Numbered from the stretch's first letter, positions 1-9,388 are shown. The stretch: 64,000 nucleotides of DNA from an uncultured Collinsella sp. (GCA_958421275.1 CATZLI010000005.1:62001-126000), one strand, 5' to 3'. Translations and numbers: made by a program. The notes: a model not told the origin generated them from the sequence alone.

Positions 1-215
1 GCAAGCCCAACCAGGAGGAGCTCGAGGACCTCACCGCCGACGAGGCCGAGCGCCTGGCCGACGAGGGCCAGTTCGGCAAGGGTTCCATGGAGCCCAAGGT
101 TCGCGCTGCTATCAAGTTCGCGCGTTCCCGCAAGGGTCGTACCTGCATCATCGGCGCTCTGGACAAGGCCGCCGAGACCATGGCCGGCCTCTCCGGCACC
201 CGCATCCACGAGTAG
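1..215 (+). CDS. arcC: Carbamate kinase, C-terminal part (gene cut by window edge)
   Basis: The reading frame that enters at base 3 gives the last 70 residues of a carbamate kinase, the enzyme that makes ATP from carbamoyl phosphate at the end of the arginine deiminase pathway. The visible part has the typical family ending: a block containing GQFGKGSMEPKVRAAIKF, which corresponds to the conserved 'G.MlPKv.AAi.F' segment, followed by a GR.CIIGALDKA segment and a short Gly-Thr tail. The stop at 213-215 is followed by an intrinsic terminator, so this is the last gene of its operon. The N-terminal two thirds lie outside the window, so integrity cannot be judged. Confidence 0.85.
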   Translation, partial: KPNQEELEDLTADEAERLADEGQFGKGSMEPKVRAAIKFARSRKGRTCIIGALDKAAETMAGLSGTRIHE

Positions 216-280
216 TCTCTACTCTGCTGCCTCTCTTGTGGGCGCCAGGCAAAGCGCTCACAAACTAGCCTCTCTTCATG

Positions 281-314
281 AGCCCCGCAGTCCGCTCCGA
301 CTGCGGGGCTTTTG
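281..314 (+). terminator. Intrinsic terminator after arcC
   Basis: A 10-bp perfect stem (AGCCCCGCAG with CTGCGGGGCT) is closed by a 10-nt loop and followed by TTTT. It ends the arcC transcript. Confidence 0.85.
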
Positions 315-322
315 CTATTCAC

Positions 323-406
323 CTAGTCATTGGGGACGTTCTTAAATGACTAGTCAAACAAGAGCGCCCCCAATGACCACTCATTTAAGTCTGTCCCCAA
401 TGACTA
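323..406. repeat. Palindromic repeat family A, copy 1 (full-length)
   Basis: The outer arms CTAGTCATTGGGGAC and GTCCCCAATGACTAG face each other around an interior with further inverted pieces (TTAAATGA and TCATTTAA). Related copies lie at 39486-39541 and 60518-60546. The right-hand end carries the TAG stop codon of the convergent gene at 404-1405, so the repeat touches the coding region. Confidence 0.75.
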
Positions 407-1405
407 GTAGTAGGCCCACATGGCTTCGACTTCGTTGAGGACCTCTACGACGCCCCAGCGGCGGGCGCTGCGGTTGGCCGAGTTGGGGTCGTAGACGCCA
501 ATCTGGTTGGCGTTGTCGATGCCGTAGAGCACGATGTAGTGGCCTACGTTGGTAAACGTACCGGGGCGCACTGCGGCGATGACGGGCGCACCCGAGCGAA
601 GTGCTTGGGTAATCGATTCGCGATCGTTATAGAGCTGTGTTCCGTTGAGCCCTAGCTGCCACGCACCGCCTGTCATAAACGACCACTCGGTGGCACCAGT
701 GGGGGCGTAGTTGCCGGCTTCGGCCAGTGCGCATACATCGACCGGCGTCTTATCGGTGTGGCCGGTCTTAAAGATATAGACCATGGTGAGGCAAGTGGGA
801 CCGCAAGCGTTTTCTCGAATAGTGCCACCGGCATAGGGCAGCTCCGACCATGCGGGGTCAATTTGGTAGATGTGGGGCATGGCGCCGGCCTGCCATTGCG
901 AGCGTGGGGTCGAGAACGCAAAGGAGTAACCGGGCGCGACGGGAGCTTTAAGCAGCTTGTCCTCGGCAGTGGGCTCAAGACCGGCTGATCCGTGGGAGAT
1001 ACAGGATCCCAAAAACACAAAGACGAGGCAGGCGGCAATGGAGCAAAGCGCAAGGCGTAGGCGGCGGGCCGGAAGCGCGTGGCTTGTGGTGTGCGACGCG
1101 GGGTGAGGGGCGGAATTGCCGCGATCGCGTTGAGGTCGCGAAAAGGAGCGCTTGACGCAGTAGTCGGTCTTACGGCGATCGTAGCGGCGTGGCTGCGATG
1201 TGCCGGTCTGGCGTTGGCGTGTGCTCGTACTTACACGGTCTGACTGCTGCACGGTACGGCTTTGCTGCCGCGAAGAAGCCCCGAGCTGCTCTTGGGGGCG
1301 CTGCGGGTTGTCGTTGTCGGAGGTGATTTTGGGCGTTGACGTGGTGCGGCCGGCAAGGCGCACGCTTTGTGGCCGTTGGTCGCCGTCATTGTATCCGTAT
1401 GCCAT
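404..1405 (-). CDS. Membrane-anchored C39-like cysteine peptidase domain protein
   Basis: About 333 residues. The first ~115 are polar, basic and low-complexity (Gln, Arg, Ser, Thr). A single hydrophobic segment follows near residues 118-137, then an exported domain with the C39_2-type papain-like pattern: the Cys in NACGPTC (about residue 201), the His in GHYIVLYG (about 289) and an Asp/Asn in VYDPNS. This suggests a type II membrane protein with an extracellular cysteine peptidase or peptidase-like domain. The Cys at the end of the membrane segment (FLGSC) is unlikely to be a lipobox because the basic tail in front of it is too long. ATG 1405 (AAGG 8 nt ahead) is preferred; GTG 1414 is also possible. 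The substrate is unknown. It is a lone gene, convergent with arcC. Confidence 0.7.
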   Translation of the reverse strand: MAYGYNDGDQRPQSVRLAGRTTSTPKITSDNDNPQRPQEQLGASSRQQSRTVQQSDRVSTSTRQRQTGTSQPRRYDRRKTDYCVKRSFSRPQRDRGNSAPHPASHTTSHALPARRLRLALCSIAACLVFVFLGSCISHGSAGLEPTAEDKLLKAPVAPGYSFAFSTPRSQWQAGAMPHIYQIDPAWSELPYAGGTIRENACGPTCLTMVYIFKTGHTDKTPVDVCALAEAGNYAPTGATEWSFMTGGAWQLGLNGTQLYNDRESITQALRSGAPVIAAVRPGTFTNVGHYIVLYGIDNANQIGVYDPNSANRSARRWGVVEVLNEVEAMWAYY

Positions 1406-1759
1406 TCGAATCACCTTGCCTCATGTGTAACTTGTCTATCCTACATAAAAAGATGCACGACACATGGGTATGTGCGCCAAAAGCCTGACAAATGGTATGA
1501 ACGTTGCCGCGCCGCGCGCCAAGCGTCACGGCAACAGGTATTCAAAAGCAGACAAGATGAAAGCGTCCAAGACGAATGACGTCTCCCGCCGTTCGTCCCA
1601 AAAACGGTGCCGCTCGTTTTGCAATTCTGCCTTCGGTCGAGCTGCGAGCGGCGCTGCTGCGCCAAGGCCGTATCTTAAAGCCATGGAATAAAAGCGCGCG
1701 GCAAAACGGACCGCGCAAGGGGTGACGCCAAGGGCGTCAAACAGGAAAGGAGGGGAACA
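1406..1759. other. Divergent intergenic region, no gene seen
   Basis: About 350 bases separate the divergent C39-like gene and the permease gene, so promoters for both must lie here. I see no riboswitch consensus. A small hairpin (TGACGCC/GGCGTCA, 1723-1739) lies just ahead of the permease ribosome binding site, and a GCGCGCGG/CCGCGC inverted pair sits near 1693-1716. No convincing -35/-10 pair was found. Confidence 0.4.
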
Positions 1760-3211
1760 ATGGCGGACAAGAACGCAGAAGTTGCAGTCGAGGATAACGG
1801 CGGCATGAAGAAAACGCTTTCGCTCTGGAACTTCTTCACCATCGGCTTCGGTGCCATCATCGGTACCGGTTGGGTTCTGCAGGTCGGCGACTGGATGGTC
1901 GTGGGCGGCGGTCCCGTTCCCGCTATGATCGCATTCCTCTTGGGTGCAATCTTCCTCGTGCCCGTCGGAGCTGTTTTCGGTGAGCTCACGGCTGCTATCC
2001 CCATCTCGGGCGGCATCGTCGAGTATGTCGATCGTAGCTTTGGCCGTACGCTGAGCTACATCACCGGATGGCTTTTGGCTCTGGGCAACGGCATCCTGTG
2101 CCCGTGGGAGGCCATCGCCATTTCGACCCTCGTGTCCGAGATGTTCGGCAGCCTGCCCGGTCTTGAGTGGCTGCGCGCCGTCAAGCTCTACACCATCCTG
2201 GGCGCCGACGTTTATCTGTTCCCGACGCTGATCGCGCTCGGCTTTGCAGTCTACGTCATCTTCCTCAACTTCCGCGGTGCCAGCTCGGCCGCCAAGCTCC
2301 AGGCCTTCCTGACCAAGGCCCTGCTCTGCGGCATGCTGCTCGCCATGGGCGTCTCGCTGTTCACCGGCTCGCCGGACAACGCCATGCCCGTGTTCTCCCA
2401 GGTCGCCGGTGCTGGCGGCGGCAAGGCCGCTACCGAGAGCACCAGCCTGTTCGCCGGCATCGTGTCGGTCCTGGTTCTGACCCCGTTCTTCTACGCCGGT
2501 TTCGACACCATTCCTCAGCAGGCTGAGGAAGCAGCCGAGGGCCTCAACTGGAACAAGTTCGGCAAGATCATCTCCCTGGCCCTGCTGGCCGCCGGCGGCT
2601 TCTACATGGTCTGCATCTACTCGTTCGGCACCATCCTCGACTGGCATGAGTTTGTTAAGAGCCCGGTTCCCGCGCTTGCCTGCCTCAAGGGCATCAACAT
2701 GCTCCTGTACCTGGCCATGCTCGTCATCGCCACGCTTGGACCCATGGGCCCGATGAACTCCTTCTACGGCGCCACGAGCCGCATCATGCTCGCCATGGGT
2801 CGTAAAGGCCAGCTGCCCGAGAAGTTCGCCGAGGTCGACCCCAAGTCCGGCGCTCCCAAGCTCGCCTGCGTCGTTCTGGGCGTCATCACCGTCATCGGTC
2901 CGTTCCTGGGCAAGAACATGCTCATTCCTCTGACCAACGTGTCGGCTCTCGCCTTCATCTTCTCCTGCGGCATGGTCGCCCTCGCCTGCCTGCGCATGCG
3001 CTTCACCGAGCCCGACCTGCCTCGTCCCTACGAGGTACCCGGCGGCAAGTTTGGCATCGGCCTCGCTATCGCTGCCTGCGCCATCATCATCGGCCTGCTC
3101 GTGATTCCGTTCTCTCCCGCCTCCCTCAACATGGTGGAGTGGAGCATCGTGATCGGCTGGTTGGCTATTGGCCTGGCCCTCATGGCTTTCACCAATTCCC
3201 GCAAAAAGTAA
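1760..3211 (+). CDS. APC-family amino acid permease
   Basis: 483 residues, the usual length for an amino acid-polyamine-organocation permease, with about 12 hydrophobic segments. The N-terminal signature GFGAIIGTGWVLQVGDW fits the unwound first helix that binds the amino or carboxyl group of the substrate in this family. The start ATG has a strong AGGAAAGGAGGGG site. The next gene, 130 bp downstream on the same strand, is an amidohydrolase, so the pair probably imports a small amino acid conjugate or dipeptide and then hydrolyses it. Substrate specificity cannot be read from the sequence. Confidence 0.85.
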   Translation: MADKNAEVAVEDNGGMKKTLSLWNFFTIGFGAIIGTGWVLQVGDWMVVGGGPVPAMIAFLLGAIFLVPVGAVFGELTAAIPISGGIVEYVDRSFGRTLSYITGWLLALGNGILCPWEAIAISTLVSEMFGSLPGLEWLRAVKLYTILGADVYLFPTLIALGFAVYVIFLNFRGASSAAKLQAFLTKALLCGMLLAMGVSLFTGSPDNAMPVFSQVAGAGGGKAATESTSLFAGIVSVLVLTPFFYAGFDTIPQQAEEAAEGLNWNKFGKIISLALLAAGGFYMVCIYSFGTILDWHEFVKSPVPALACLKGINMLLYLAMLVIATLGPMGPMNSFYGATSRIMLAMGRKGQLPEKFAEVDPKSGAPKLACVVLGVITVIGPFLGKNMLIPLTNVSALAFIFSCGMVALACLRMRFTEPDLPRPYEVPGGKFGIGLAIAACAIIIGLLVIPFSPASLNMVEWSIVIGWLAIGLALMAFTNSRKK

Positions 3212-3343
3212 CGCCTAGCCGGGGCGGATCGGGTGCGCGGGGCCCTCTCTCCCGCGCACCGAACCCGGCACCACTTGGGTAGCTTTGTGAGGCCTTAACC
3301 CAACACGGCCTCGCCCACATATATGGATCCATAAGGAGGAACC

Positions 3344-4621
3344 ATGTCCACTAAGTATGCAATCGTTGGCGGCAAGCTCATCGACGGTACCGGCGCCGAG
3401 CCGGTCGAGAACTCCCTCGTTCTCGTCGACGACAACGGCAAGATCGAGTACGCCGGCGCCATGCAGGACCTTCCCGAGGGCGTTGAGGTCATCGACGCCG
3501 TCGGCAAGACCGTCCTTCCCGGCCTGATCGACACCCACCTGCACTTCTCGGGCAACTTGACCGACGATGACACCGACTGGGTCATGCAGCCGCTCCTCGA
3601 GAAGCAGGCCGTCGCCGTCAAGCAGGCCTACGACTGCCTCACCCACGGCCTCACCACCGTCTGCGAGATCGGCCGCTTTGGTATCCAGATCCGTGACTGC
3701 ATCGACAAGGGCGTCTTCAAGGGCCCGCGCGTTCTGGCCACCGGCCTTGGCTTCTGCCGCGTTGCCGGCCACGGCGACTCCCACCACTGCAGCCAGGAGC
3801 TCAACAAGGAATCGCACCCCTGGGGCGATCAGGTCGACGGTCCTTGGGATCTGCGCAAGGCCGTCCGTCGCCGCCTGCGCGAGAACCCCGATGCCATCAA
3901 GATCTGGGCTACCGGTGGCGGCATCTGGCGCTGGGACTCCGGCCGCGACCAGCACTACTGCTCCGAGGAGATTCAGGCCGTGGTCGAAGAGGCAAAGATG
4001 GTTGGCATCCCCGTGTGGAGCCACTGCTACAACAACCACGCCGCTGCCTACGATTCCGTTCGCTTTGGCTGCGAGCAGTTGATTCACGGCTTCGATATCG
4101 ATGAGCGCACCATGGACCTCATGGCCGAGCAGGGCACCTTCTTCACTCCGACGATCGCCTTCCTGCCCACCTGGTACGCCACCTATCCGCCCGTCTACGT
4201 CCCCGAGCTGCACGACAAGTACGAGGGCACCCTGGTCGAGAAGGAGCTGCAGCGCAACTACGACTGCCTGCGCGAGGCCAAGAAGCGCGGCGTCGTCATG
4301 ACGATCGGCTCCGACTCCTTCTCCTTCGTCACCCCGTACGGCACCTGTTCCATCGAGGAGATGTACGAGTTCGTCGACAAGATCGGCTTCACCCCGGTCG
4401 AGACCATCACCTGCGCTACCCTCAACGGTGCTAAGATGTGCCACATCGAGGACGAGACCGGTTCCATCGAGGCCGGCAAGTGCGCCGACCTGCTGGTCGT
4501 CAACGGTGACGTCGCCGCCGACATCCACGTGCTCAACACCGACAACATGGACGTCATCATGAAGGACGGCTGGATTGTCGAGGGCGGCACCTTCGGCGAG
4601 GCAAACAAGTACAGCGCCTAA
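3344..4621 (+). CDS. Metal-dependent amidohydrolase (imidazolonepropionase/prolidase-like)
   Basis: 425 residues of the amidohydrolase superfamily. Visible metal ligands are the HxH pair in DTHLHFSGN (H65, H67), a Lys in IKIWATGGG (K186) placed where binuclear members carry a carboxylated lysine, His in WSHCYN (H227) and LIHGFD (H248), and the catalytic Asp in IGSDSF (D324). This set matches the Xaa-Pro/Xaa-Arg dipeptidase-type branch better than true imidazolonepropionase, which is mononuclear. The enzyme is cytoplasmic (no signal peptide). Start ATG has AAGGAGG 6 nt ahead. It probably acts on the solute brought in by the permease upstream; which amide bond is cut is not known. Confidence 0.8.
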   Translation: MSTKYAIVGGKLIDGTGAEPVENSLVLVDDNGKIEYAGAMQDLPEGVEVIDAVGKTVLPGLIDTHLHFSGNLTDDDTDWVMQPLLEKQAVAVKQAYDCLTHGLTTVCEIGRFGIQIRDCIDKGVFKGPRVLATGLGFCRVAGHGDSHHCSQELNKESHPWGDQVDGPWDLRKAVRRRLRENPDAIKIWATGGGIWRWDSGRDQHYCSEEIQAVVEEAKMVGIPVWSHCYNNHAAAYDSVRFGCEQLIHGFDIDERTMDLMAEQGTFFTPTIAFLPTWYATYPPVYVPELHDKYEGTLVEKELQRNYDCLREAKKRGVVMTIGSDSFSFVTPYGTCSIEEMYEFVDKIGFTPVETITCATLNGAKMCHIEDETGSIEAGKCADLLVVNGDVAADIHVLNTDNMDVIMKDGWIVEGGTFGEANKYSA

Positions 4622-4680
4622 GCTACCGTTCATCGATGGCTTGATGTAAAACACAGTATTTGATTGCATAATGCAATGGA

Positions 4681-4706
4681 GAGGGTCGCTTGCGGCCCTC
4701 TTTATT
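4681..4706 (+). terminator. Terminator after amidohydrolase gene
   Basis: The stem GAGGGTCGC/GCGGCCCTC (one G-U pair) is followed by TTTATT. It lies 60 bp after the amidohydrolase stop and ahead of the kinase gene, which argues against a kinase start upstream of it. Confidence 0.7.
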
Positions 4707-4739
4707 GCTATGGGGTGCGTCGGTAAGAAGGAGATGACG

Positions 4740-6125
4740 GTGGATCTCAATAGGCTGATTCTGGGCAAGAGCTACAACTCTACCAAGGTCTTTCGTACCG
4801 CTCAGCATGTGGTTCAAGCCATTTTGCTCGGTATTGTCGTTCCGCTGCTTATCCTGCTGCTCATCTGGGATCTAACCGATAATCCCAATCCCGTTCCGGC
4901 CGTTGTCGTCATTGCCGGCTTGGTCATGCTGTGCTTCTTCTTCTCGTACGTCTTTGTCGTTCCCGACGACCTCACATCGAGCGCAACCGACCGCACGCTC
5001 GCCATCGCTTCAAAAATATTCGCCTACACGTCGCGCGGCCTTACGCCCGAAGCTGCCCTGGGCGCCTCTAAGATCATCCTGTCCGAAACGATCGCCTCTG
5101 CCATCTGCTTTACCGACGGTAAGCAGGTGTTGGCGAGCTGGGGCGAGGACTCGGCAAAATGCCCCGCGGGCACCCCGGTGGTGCTGCGGACTACGCTCAA
5201 CGTGATCAACAGCGGTGAGCAAAGCGTGTTCTCGCGCGATGCCTCGACCGAGACGGGTGGCTACTTTCCGCGCCTGCGCGCCGGTATTGTCGCACCGCTT
5301 ACCGTGCGCGGGCATTGCGTGGGCACGCTCGAGCTGTATTATCCCCGTCTGAGCAGCATCGATATGCGCCAGACGGCGCTTGCCTCGGGCTTTGCCGACC
5401 TCATTTCCACGCAGCTTGCGAGCTTTGAGCTCGAGCGCCAGGACGAGCTTACGGCCCGCGTGGAGCTGCGCGCCTTGCAATCGCAGGTCGATCCTCATTT
5501 TCTGTTTAACACCATCAGCACCATCGTGTCGCTCGTACGCACCGAGCCGGACAAGGCCAGGTCGCTGCTGATCGACTTTTCCAATTACTACCGTCAGACG
5601 CTTTCTGATTCCGATACCCTCACAACGCTCGAGCACGAGGTGGAACAGGGCACTCGCTATATCAATCTTATGCAGGCTCGTTATGGCGACGGCCGTCTGC
5701 GCGTCTCGGTCGATATCGACTTTGAGGTGCGCGATTGCATGGTGCCGCCGTTTATCTTGCAGCCGTTGCTCGAAAACTGCATCAAGCACGCGCAGCGCGA
5801 GACCGAGCCGCTTTCTATTCATGTTAGGGCTTTCGAGACCGATGACGGTTTGGAGATCATCGTCGAGGACGATGGCATCGGTATGAGCGAAGAAGTCTGC
5901 GCGCATCTGTTTGAGCAACATCGCCTGGAGGAGCCCGAGAGCATTACCGCCGACGGTTCCATCAAACGAGGCTGCGGCTTGGCGCTCTTTAACGTACTTC
6001 AGCGCATCCATTTCTTTTACGGAGAAGATTCCGGCATGCGCGTGAAGTCCCAGGAGGGCGTGGGAACGCAGGTCATCGTCGAGCTGAACGGCGAGCCGCA
6101 TGAGCCGGCGCCGTTGACGGCGTAG
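4740..6125 (+). CDS. LytS-type sensor histidine kinase, two membrane segments (pair 1)
   Basis: About 461 residues from GTG 4740, which has AAGGAG 6 nt ahead; ATG 4734 is an alternative. An open frame reaches back to 4671 but would start inside the terminator. Domains: two membrane helices (about 24-45 and 52-74), a GAF-like region (about 85-230), a His_kinase domain with the phospho-acceptor His253 in DPHFLFN, and a HATPase with the N box (LLENCIKH), G1 box (EDDGIGMS) and GCGLALFNV. This is the LytS/YehU class, but the usual five- or six-helix 5TM-LYT sensor is replaced by two helices and a GAF-like module. The partner regulator follows after 38 bp. A close paralogue sits at 10652-11995. Confidence 0.85.
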   Translation: MDLNRLILGKSYNSTKVFRTAQHVVQAILLGIVVPLLILLLIWDLTDNPNPVPAVVVIAGLVMLCFFFSYVFVVPDDLTSSATDRTLAIASKIFAYTSRGLTPEAALGASKIILSETIASAICFTDGKQVLASWGEDSAKCPAGTPVVLRTTLNVINSGEQSVFSRDASTETGGYFPRLRAGIVAPLTVRGHCVGTLELYYPRLSSIDMRQTALASGFADLISTQLASFELERQDELTARVELRALQSQVDPHFLFNTISTIVSLVRTEPDKARSLLIDFSNYYRQTLSDSDTLTTLEHEVEQGTRYINLMQARYGDGRLRVSVDIDFEVRDCMVPPFILQPLLENCIKHAQRETEPLSIHVRAFETDDGLEIIVEDDGIGMSEEVCAHLFEQHRLEEPESITADGSIKRGCGLALFNVLQRIHFFYGEDSGMRVKSQEGVGTQVIVELNGEPHEPAPLTA

Positions 6126-6163
6126 CACGCGGTTGGATTGAGAGAAAAAGAGGGGAAGCACAT

Positions 6164-6898
6164 ATGTCCGAAGGCTGGAACATCTTGGTGGTTGATGACG
6201 AGCCTCCCATTAGGGCTGAGCTACGCTATCTGTTGGAAAAGGATGCGCGTGTGGGTCAGATTGCCGAGGCGGGCAATGTCACCGAAGCCGTGGAGTCGAT
6301 TCTGTCGAACAAGCCCGACGTGCTGTTTTTAGACATTACCATGCCCGGTCGCTCGGGAATTGAGCTTGCCGAGACGCTGCAGAACCTAAAGACGCCGCCG
6401 GTGGTTGTGTTTGTGACGGCGTTTGCCGAGTTTGCCGCCGATGCGTATAACCTCGATGCGGTCGACTATGTCGTCAAGCCGGTCGAGGACGCACGCCTGT
6501 CAAAGGCACTCGACAAGATCGAGGCGGCCTTGGGTGCCCGTCGTGTTATCCATACTCCGCGCCAGCCTTTGCGTCTGACGGTGGACCGCGGGGGCAAAAA
6601 GGTGTTCATTCCTGCCGCAGACGTCTGCTACTTTGAGGCGCGCGCCGATTTTTGCAACGCCATCTGCGCTGAGGGAACGTACCTGATCAATGAGTCGATT
6701 TCCTCGCTCGAGCGGCGCCTGGCCTCCGAGGGCTTTATCCGTGTCCACCGCAGCTATCTGGTCAATTTGGAAGACGTGCACAATGTCGAGATCGGTTCCA
6801 CGGGTCTTATGGAGCTCAGGCTCGATCGCGTAACCTCGACGGTGCCCGTGTCCCGCCGTCGCGCTGCCGAGGTTAAAGCACACTTGGGGCTTGCGTAG
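6164..6898 (+). CDS. LytTR response regulator (pair 1)
   Basis: 244 residues. The receiver domain has the acidic pair D11-D12, phospho-acceptor D57 (FLDITMPG), T85 and K105 (VVKPVED). The second half (about 140-244) is a LytTR DNA-binding domain, recognised by the block FIRVHRSYLVNLEDV. It is the cognate partner of the kinase just upstream. LytTR proteins usually bind paired direct repeats upstream of their targets. The nearest candidates by position are the permease/amidohydrolase pair and the genes that follow, but I did not find a matching repeat pair. Confidence 0.9.
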   Translation: MSEGWNILVVDDEPPIRAELRYLLEKDARVGQIAEAGNVTEAVESILSNKPDVLFLDITMPGRSGIELAETLQNLKTPPVVVFVTAFAEFAADAYNLDAVDYVVKPVEDARLSKALDKIEAALGARRVIHTPRQPLRLTVDRGGKKVFIPAADVCYFEARADFCNAICAEGTYLINESISSLERRLASEGFIRVHRSYLVNLEDVHNVEIGSTGLMELRLDRVTSTVPVSRRRAAEVKAHLGLA

Positions 6899-6990
6899 AC
6901 GGTCTGCGTGCCGTCGTTTGCCATCGCAGGTTTGGCATGGGCGCGCGGTGGGCATAATGGGTGGCATCGAATGAAATCGAAAGGATCATT

Positions 6991-7935
6991 ATGCCCGCGC
7001 TTATCACCCATCATCTGTTTGGCGAGGAAAGCATCGACCGTCTTCCGCAGGGCGTCATCACGTCCGATGAAGAGCGCATTGCCTTTATCTTGGGCAACCA
7101 AGGCCCCGACCCGTTTTTCTTTCACATTCTGACACCGCGTGTTTCCGACTGCACGCTGCTGGCACAGGTCATGCATCGGTCGCGCATGTCTCGTCAGTTT
7201 GCGTGCCTGCGCGACGGCGTGTCACATCTGCTGCCGCGCGACGCCAGCTTGGGTCGCGCCTTTGCGCTGGGCCTGCTGTCTCATTACGTGCTCGACCGCA
7301 ACGCCCATCCCTTTGTCTATGAGCAGCAGTTTGGCATCGTGGAGTCCGATTCAGAGCTTGAGGATTCGAGCAGTCAGGTCCATGCCGTGATCGAGAGCGA
7401 CCTGGATGTACTGATGCTGCAGCTTAAACGCGATGGCGCTACGGTCGACGATTACCCGCCGGCGGGCGAGATCGTCACCACCGATCGCATCAATCGCGTG
7501 GCCGGCGTGCTGATGAGCTATGTTGCCGGACGCGTGTACGGCATTGACATTCCGGCGGGGGAGTACGGTGCTGCCGTTGCCAATATGCAGCGACTTTACC
7601 GCGCGATTGAGCCGGCCGGCTCCGCAAAGACGCGCGCGATCTCGCTGGTTGAGGGCTTGGTGCACGACTACTCGCTGCTCGACGGCCTTGCCCATCGCGT
7701 GACGACGGAGCTGCCCGAGCGCACCGGTAACCTGGGCCATCTGACATGGAAGAATCCCTTTACCGACGAGGTCTCGAACGAGAGTTTCCCCGAGGTCTTT
7801 GATCGCGCGCTGGTCGATTACGAGTGCACGGTCGCACGTTTTATCGAGACCGGTGACATGGATGCCGTGACCAGTCACGTCAACTACAGCGGTCGCGTGC
7901 TCAATGCCGATGAGGAGTTCGACCGCGAGGAATAG
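6991..7935 (+). CDS. Zinc-dependent phospholipase C-like protein
   Basis: 314 residues from ATG 6991 (GAAAGGA 6 nt ahead). The N-terminus MPALITHHLFGEE and the following NQGPDPFFFH and LLSHYVLDRNAHP match the Zn_dep_PLPC pattern, in which His and Asp residues (here H7/H8, D40, H45, H98, D102, H106) would bind zinc. There is no signal peptide, so unlike the clostridial toxins this protein is probably cytoplasmic. Such intracellular members are common in Firmicutes and Coriobacteria and their substrate is not established. The gene is isolated between pair 1 and the MFS carrier. Confidence 0.75.
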   Translation: MPALITHHLFGEESIDRLPQGVITSDEERIAFILGNQGPDPFFFHILTPRVSDCTLLAQVMHRSRMSRQFACLRDGVSHLLPRDASLGRAFALGLLSHYVLDRNAHPFVYEQQFGIVESDSELEDSSSQVHAVIESDLDVLMLQLKRDGATVDDYPPAGEIVTTDRINRVAGVLMSYVAGRVYGIDIPAGEYGAAVANMQRLYRAIEPAGSAKTRAISLVEGLVHDYSLLDGLAHRVTTELPERTGNLGHLTWKNPFTDEVSNESFPEVFDRALVDYECTVARFIETGDMDAVTSHVNYSGRVLNADEEFDREE

Positions 7936-8036
7936 GGCCCGTGCGTGCCCCTTTGCCGAATCCTTACCGGCGGTTCTGGACAATTGGGGTACGATGAACT
8001 AACTGCATATCGGGCGAATACGAAGGGTCCCTGTCC

Positions 8037-9296
8037 ATGAAATACACCAAGCTCGAGCGTAACTGGGTTATGTATGATGTGGGCAATTCGGCCCTTGTGC
8101 TGCTCAATACCTCGGTGGTGCCCATTTACTTTAACGCCATCAATACCGGCGCTTCCTCGGCCGACCTGGTGGTCGCCTGGGGCAATGCGCAGACGATCGC
8201 CTCGCTGGTCATTGCCATGCTCATGCCCATTCTGGGCGCGCTTGCTGACTACGCAGGCAACAAGATCAAGTTCTTCTTGGGCTTCTTCCTCACGGGCCTG
8301 GTGCTTTGCCTGGCGCAGGCTATCCCAATGTCCGCCATGGCATTTTTGACCGTGTACGTGCTGTGCACCATCGGCCTTAACTCTTCTATGACGTTCTACG
8401 ACGCCATGCTGCCCGACATTACGACCGACGAGCGCATGGACGCCGTGTCCAGCTCGGGCTATGCCTGGGGCTATATCGGTTCCACCGTGCCGTTCGTCAT
8501 CTGCCTGGCGCTCATCATGGGTGGCCCCGCTCTTGGCGTCCCCACCATGCTGGCAACGCGTCTGTCGTTTATCATCACTGGTGCCTGGTGGCTCATCTTT
8601 ACCCTGCCGCTCATTCGCACCTATAAGCAAAAGTACGGTCGCGAGCGCGGTCCCGAGGACACTATCGGCCACATCGTGGGCGGTGTGTTCTCCGAGGTCG
8701 GACACACCATGCGCGAGATCGCCCACAACAAGACCGTGCTGGTCTACATGATCGCGTTCTTCTTCTATATCGACGGTGTGCACACGGTCATTTCCATGGC
8801 CACCAGTTACGGATCGGCCTTGGGCATCGATTCGACGCAGCTGGTGCTGGCGCTGCTCGTTACGCAGTTCGTGGCCTTTCCGTCCGCCATCATCTATGGC
8901 AAGCTCGCCGGACGCGTGGGCACGCTCAACATGATCCTGGTGGCGGTCGCCGCCTACATGGGCATTGTGCTGTTCGCCGCGTTCTTCCTAAAGACCGCCT
9001 TTGAATTCTGGGTGCTTGCCATTATGGTCGGCCTGTTCCAGGGCGGCGTGCAGGCGCTCAGCCGTAGCTACTTTGGCCGCATTATCCCCAAGGAAAAGTC
9101 CAACGAGTACTACGGCTTCTTTGACATCTTTGGTCGTTATGCAAGCGTTATGGGCACCTTCCTGGTGTCGGTCGTCACCTCGCTGACCGGCAACCCGTCG
9201 CTGGGCGTCCTTTCCATTGGCGTGCTGCTGATTGTTGGCTTTATGCTGCTGGTCCGCCTGTCCCGCATGACTCGGGCGGCAGAGCATGCCGCATAG
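8037..9296 (+). CDS. MFS carrier, UMF1/Atg22-type
   Basis: 419 residues with about 12 membrane helices. The N-terminal motif NWVMYDVGNSALVLL is typical of the UMF1 branch (relatives of yeast Atg22, a vacuolar amino acid effluxer), where 'YDwgNSAf' is conserved. It sits in the cytoplasmic membrane; the bacterial members are uncharacterised and an exporter of amino acids or other metabolites is only a guess. The ATG follows GAAGGG. Single gene, probably with its own promoter in the 100 bp upstream. Confidence 0.75.
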   Translation: MKYTKLERNWVMYDVGNSALVLLNTSVVPIYFNAINTGASSADLVVAWGNAQTIASLVIAMLMPILGALADYAGNKIKFFLGFFLTGLVLCLAQAIPMSAMAFLTVYVLCTIGLNSSMTFYDAMLPDITTDERMDAVSSSGYAWGYIGSTVPFVICLALIMGGPALGVPTMLATRLSFIITGAWWLIFTLPLIRTYKQKYGRERGPEDTIGHIVGGVFSEVGHTMREIAHNKTVLVYMIAFFFYIDGVHTVISMATSYGSALGIDSTQLVLALLVTQFVAFPSAIIYGKLAGRVGTLNMILVAVAAYMGIVLFAAFFLKTAFEFWVLAIMVGLFQGGVQALSRSYFGRIIPKEKSNEYYGFFDIFGRYASVMGTFLVSVVTSLTGNPSLGVLSIGVLLIVGFMLLVRLSRMTRAAEHAA

Positions 9297-9388
9297 GAGC
9301 GAGCGGCTATTGTGCCTGTCCACGGTACTCTTTTGGGGTTATCCGCAATAAACATTGCGACTTGCGAGCAATGATTTGCCCAAGTGGG

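Noticed and set aside
4671..4739. Upstream start of LytS kinase 1 at 4671
   Set aside because: It would begin inside the terminator of the amidohydrolase gene and adds residues without family similarity.
3215..4768. Minus-strand frame of 517 codons opposite the amidohydrolase
   Set aside because: Antisense shadow with Val/Gly/Asp-rich composition; the plus strand has all metal ligands.
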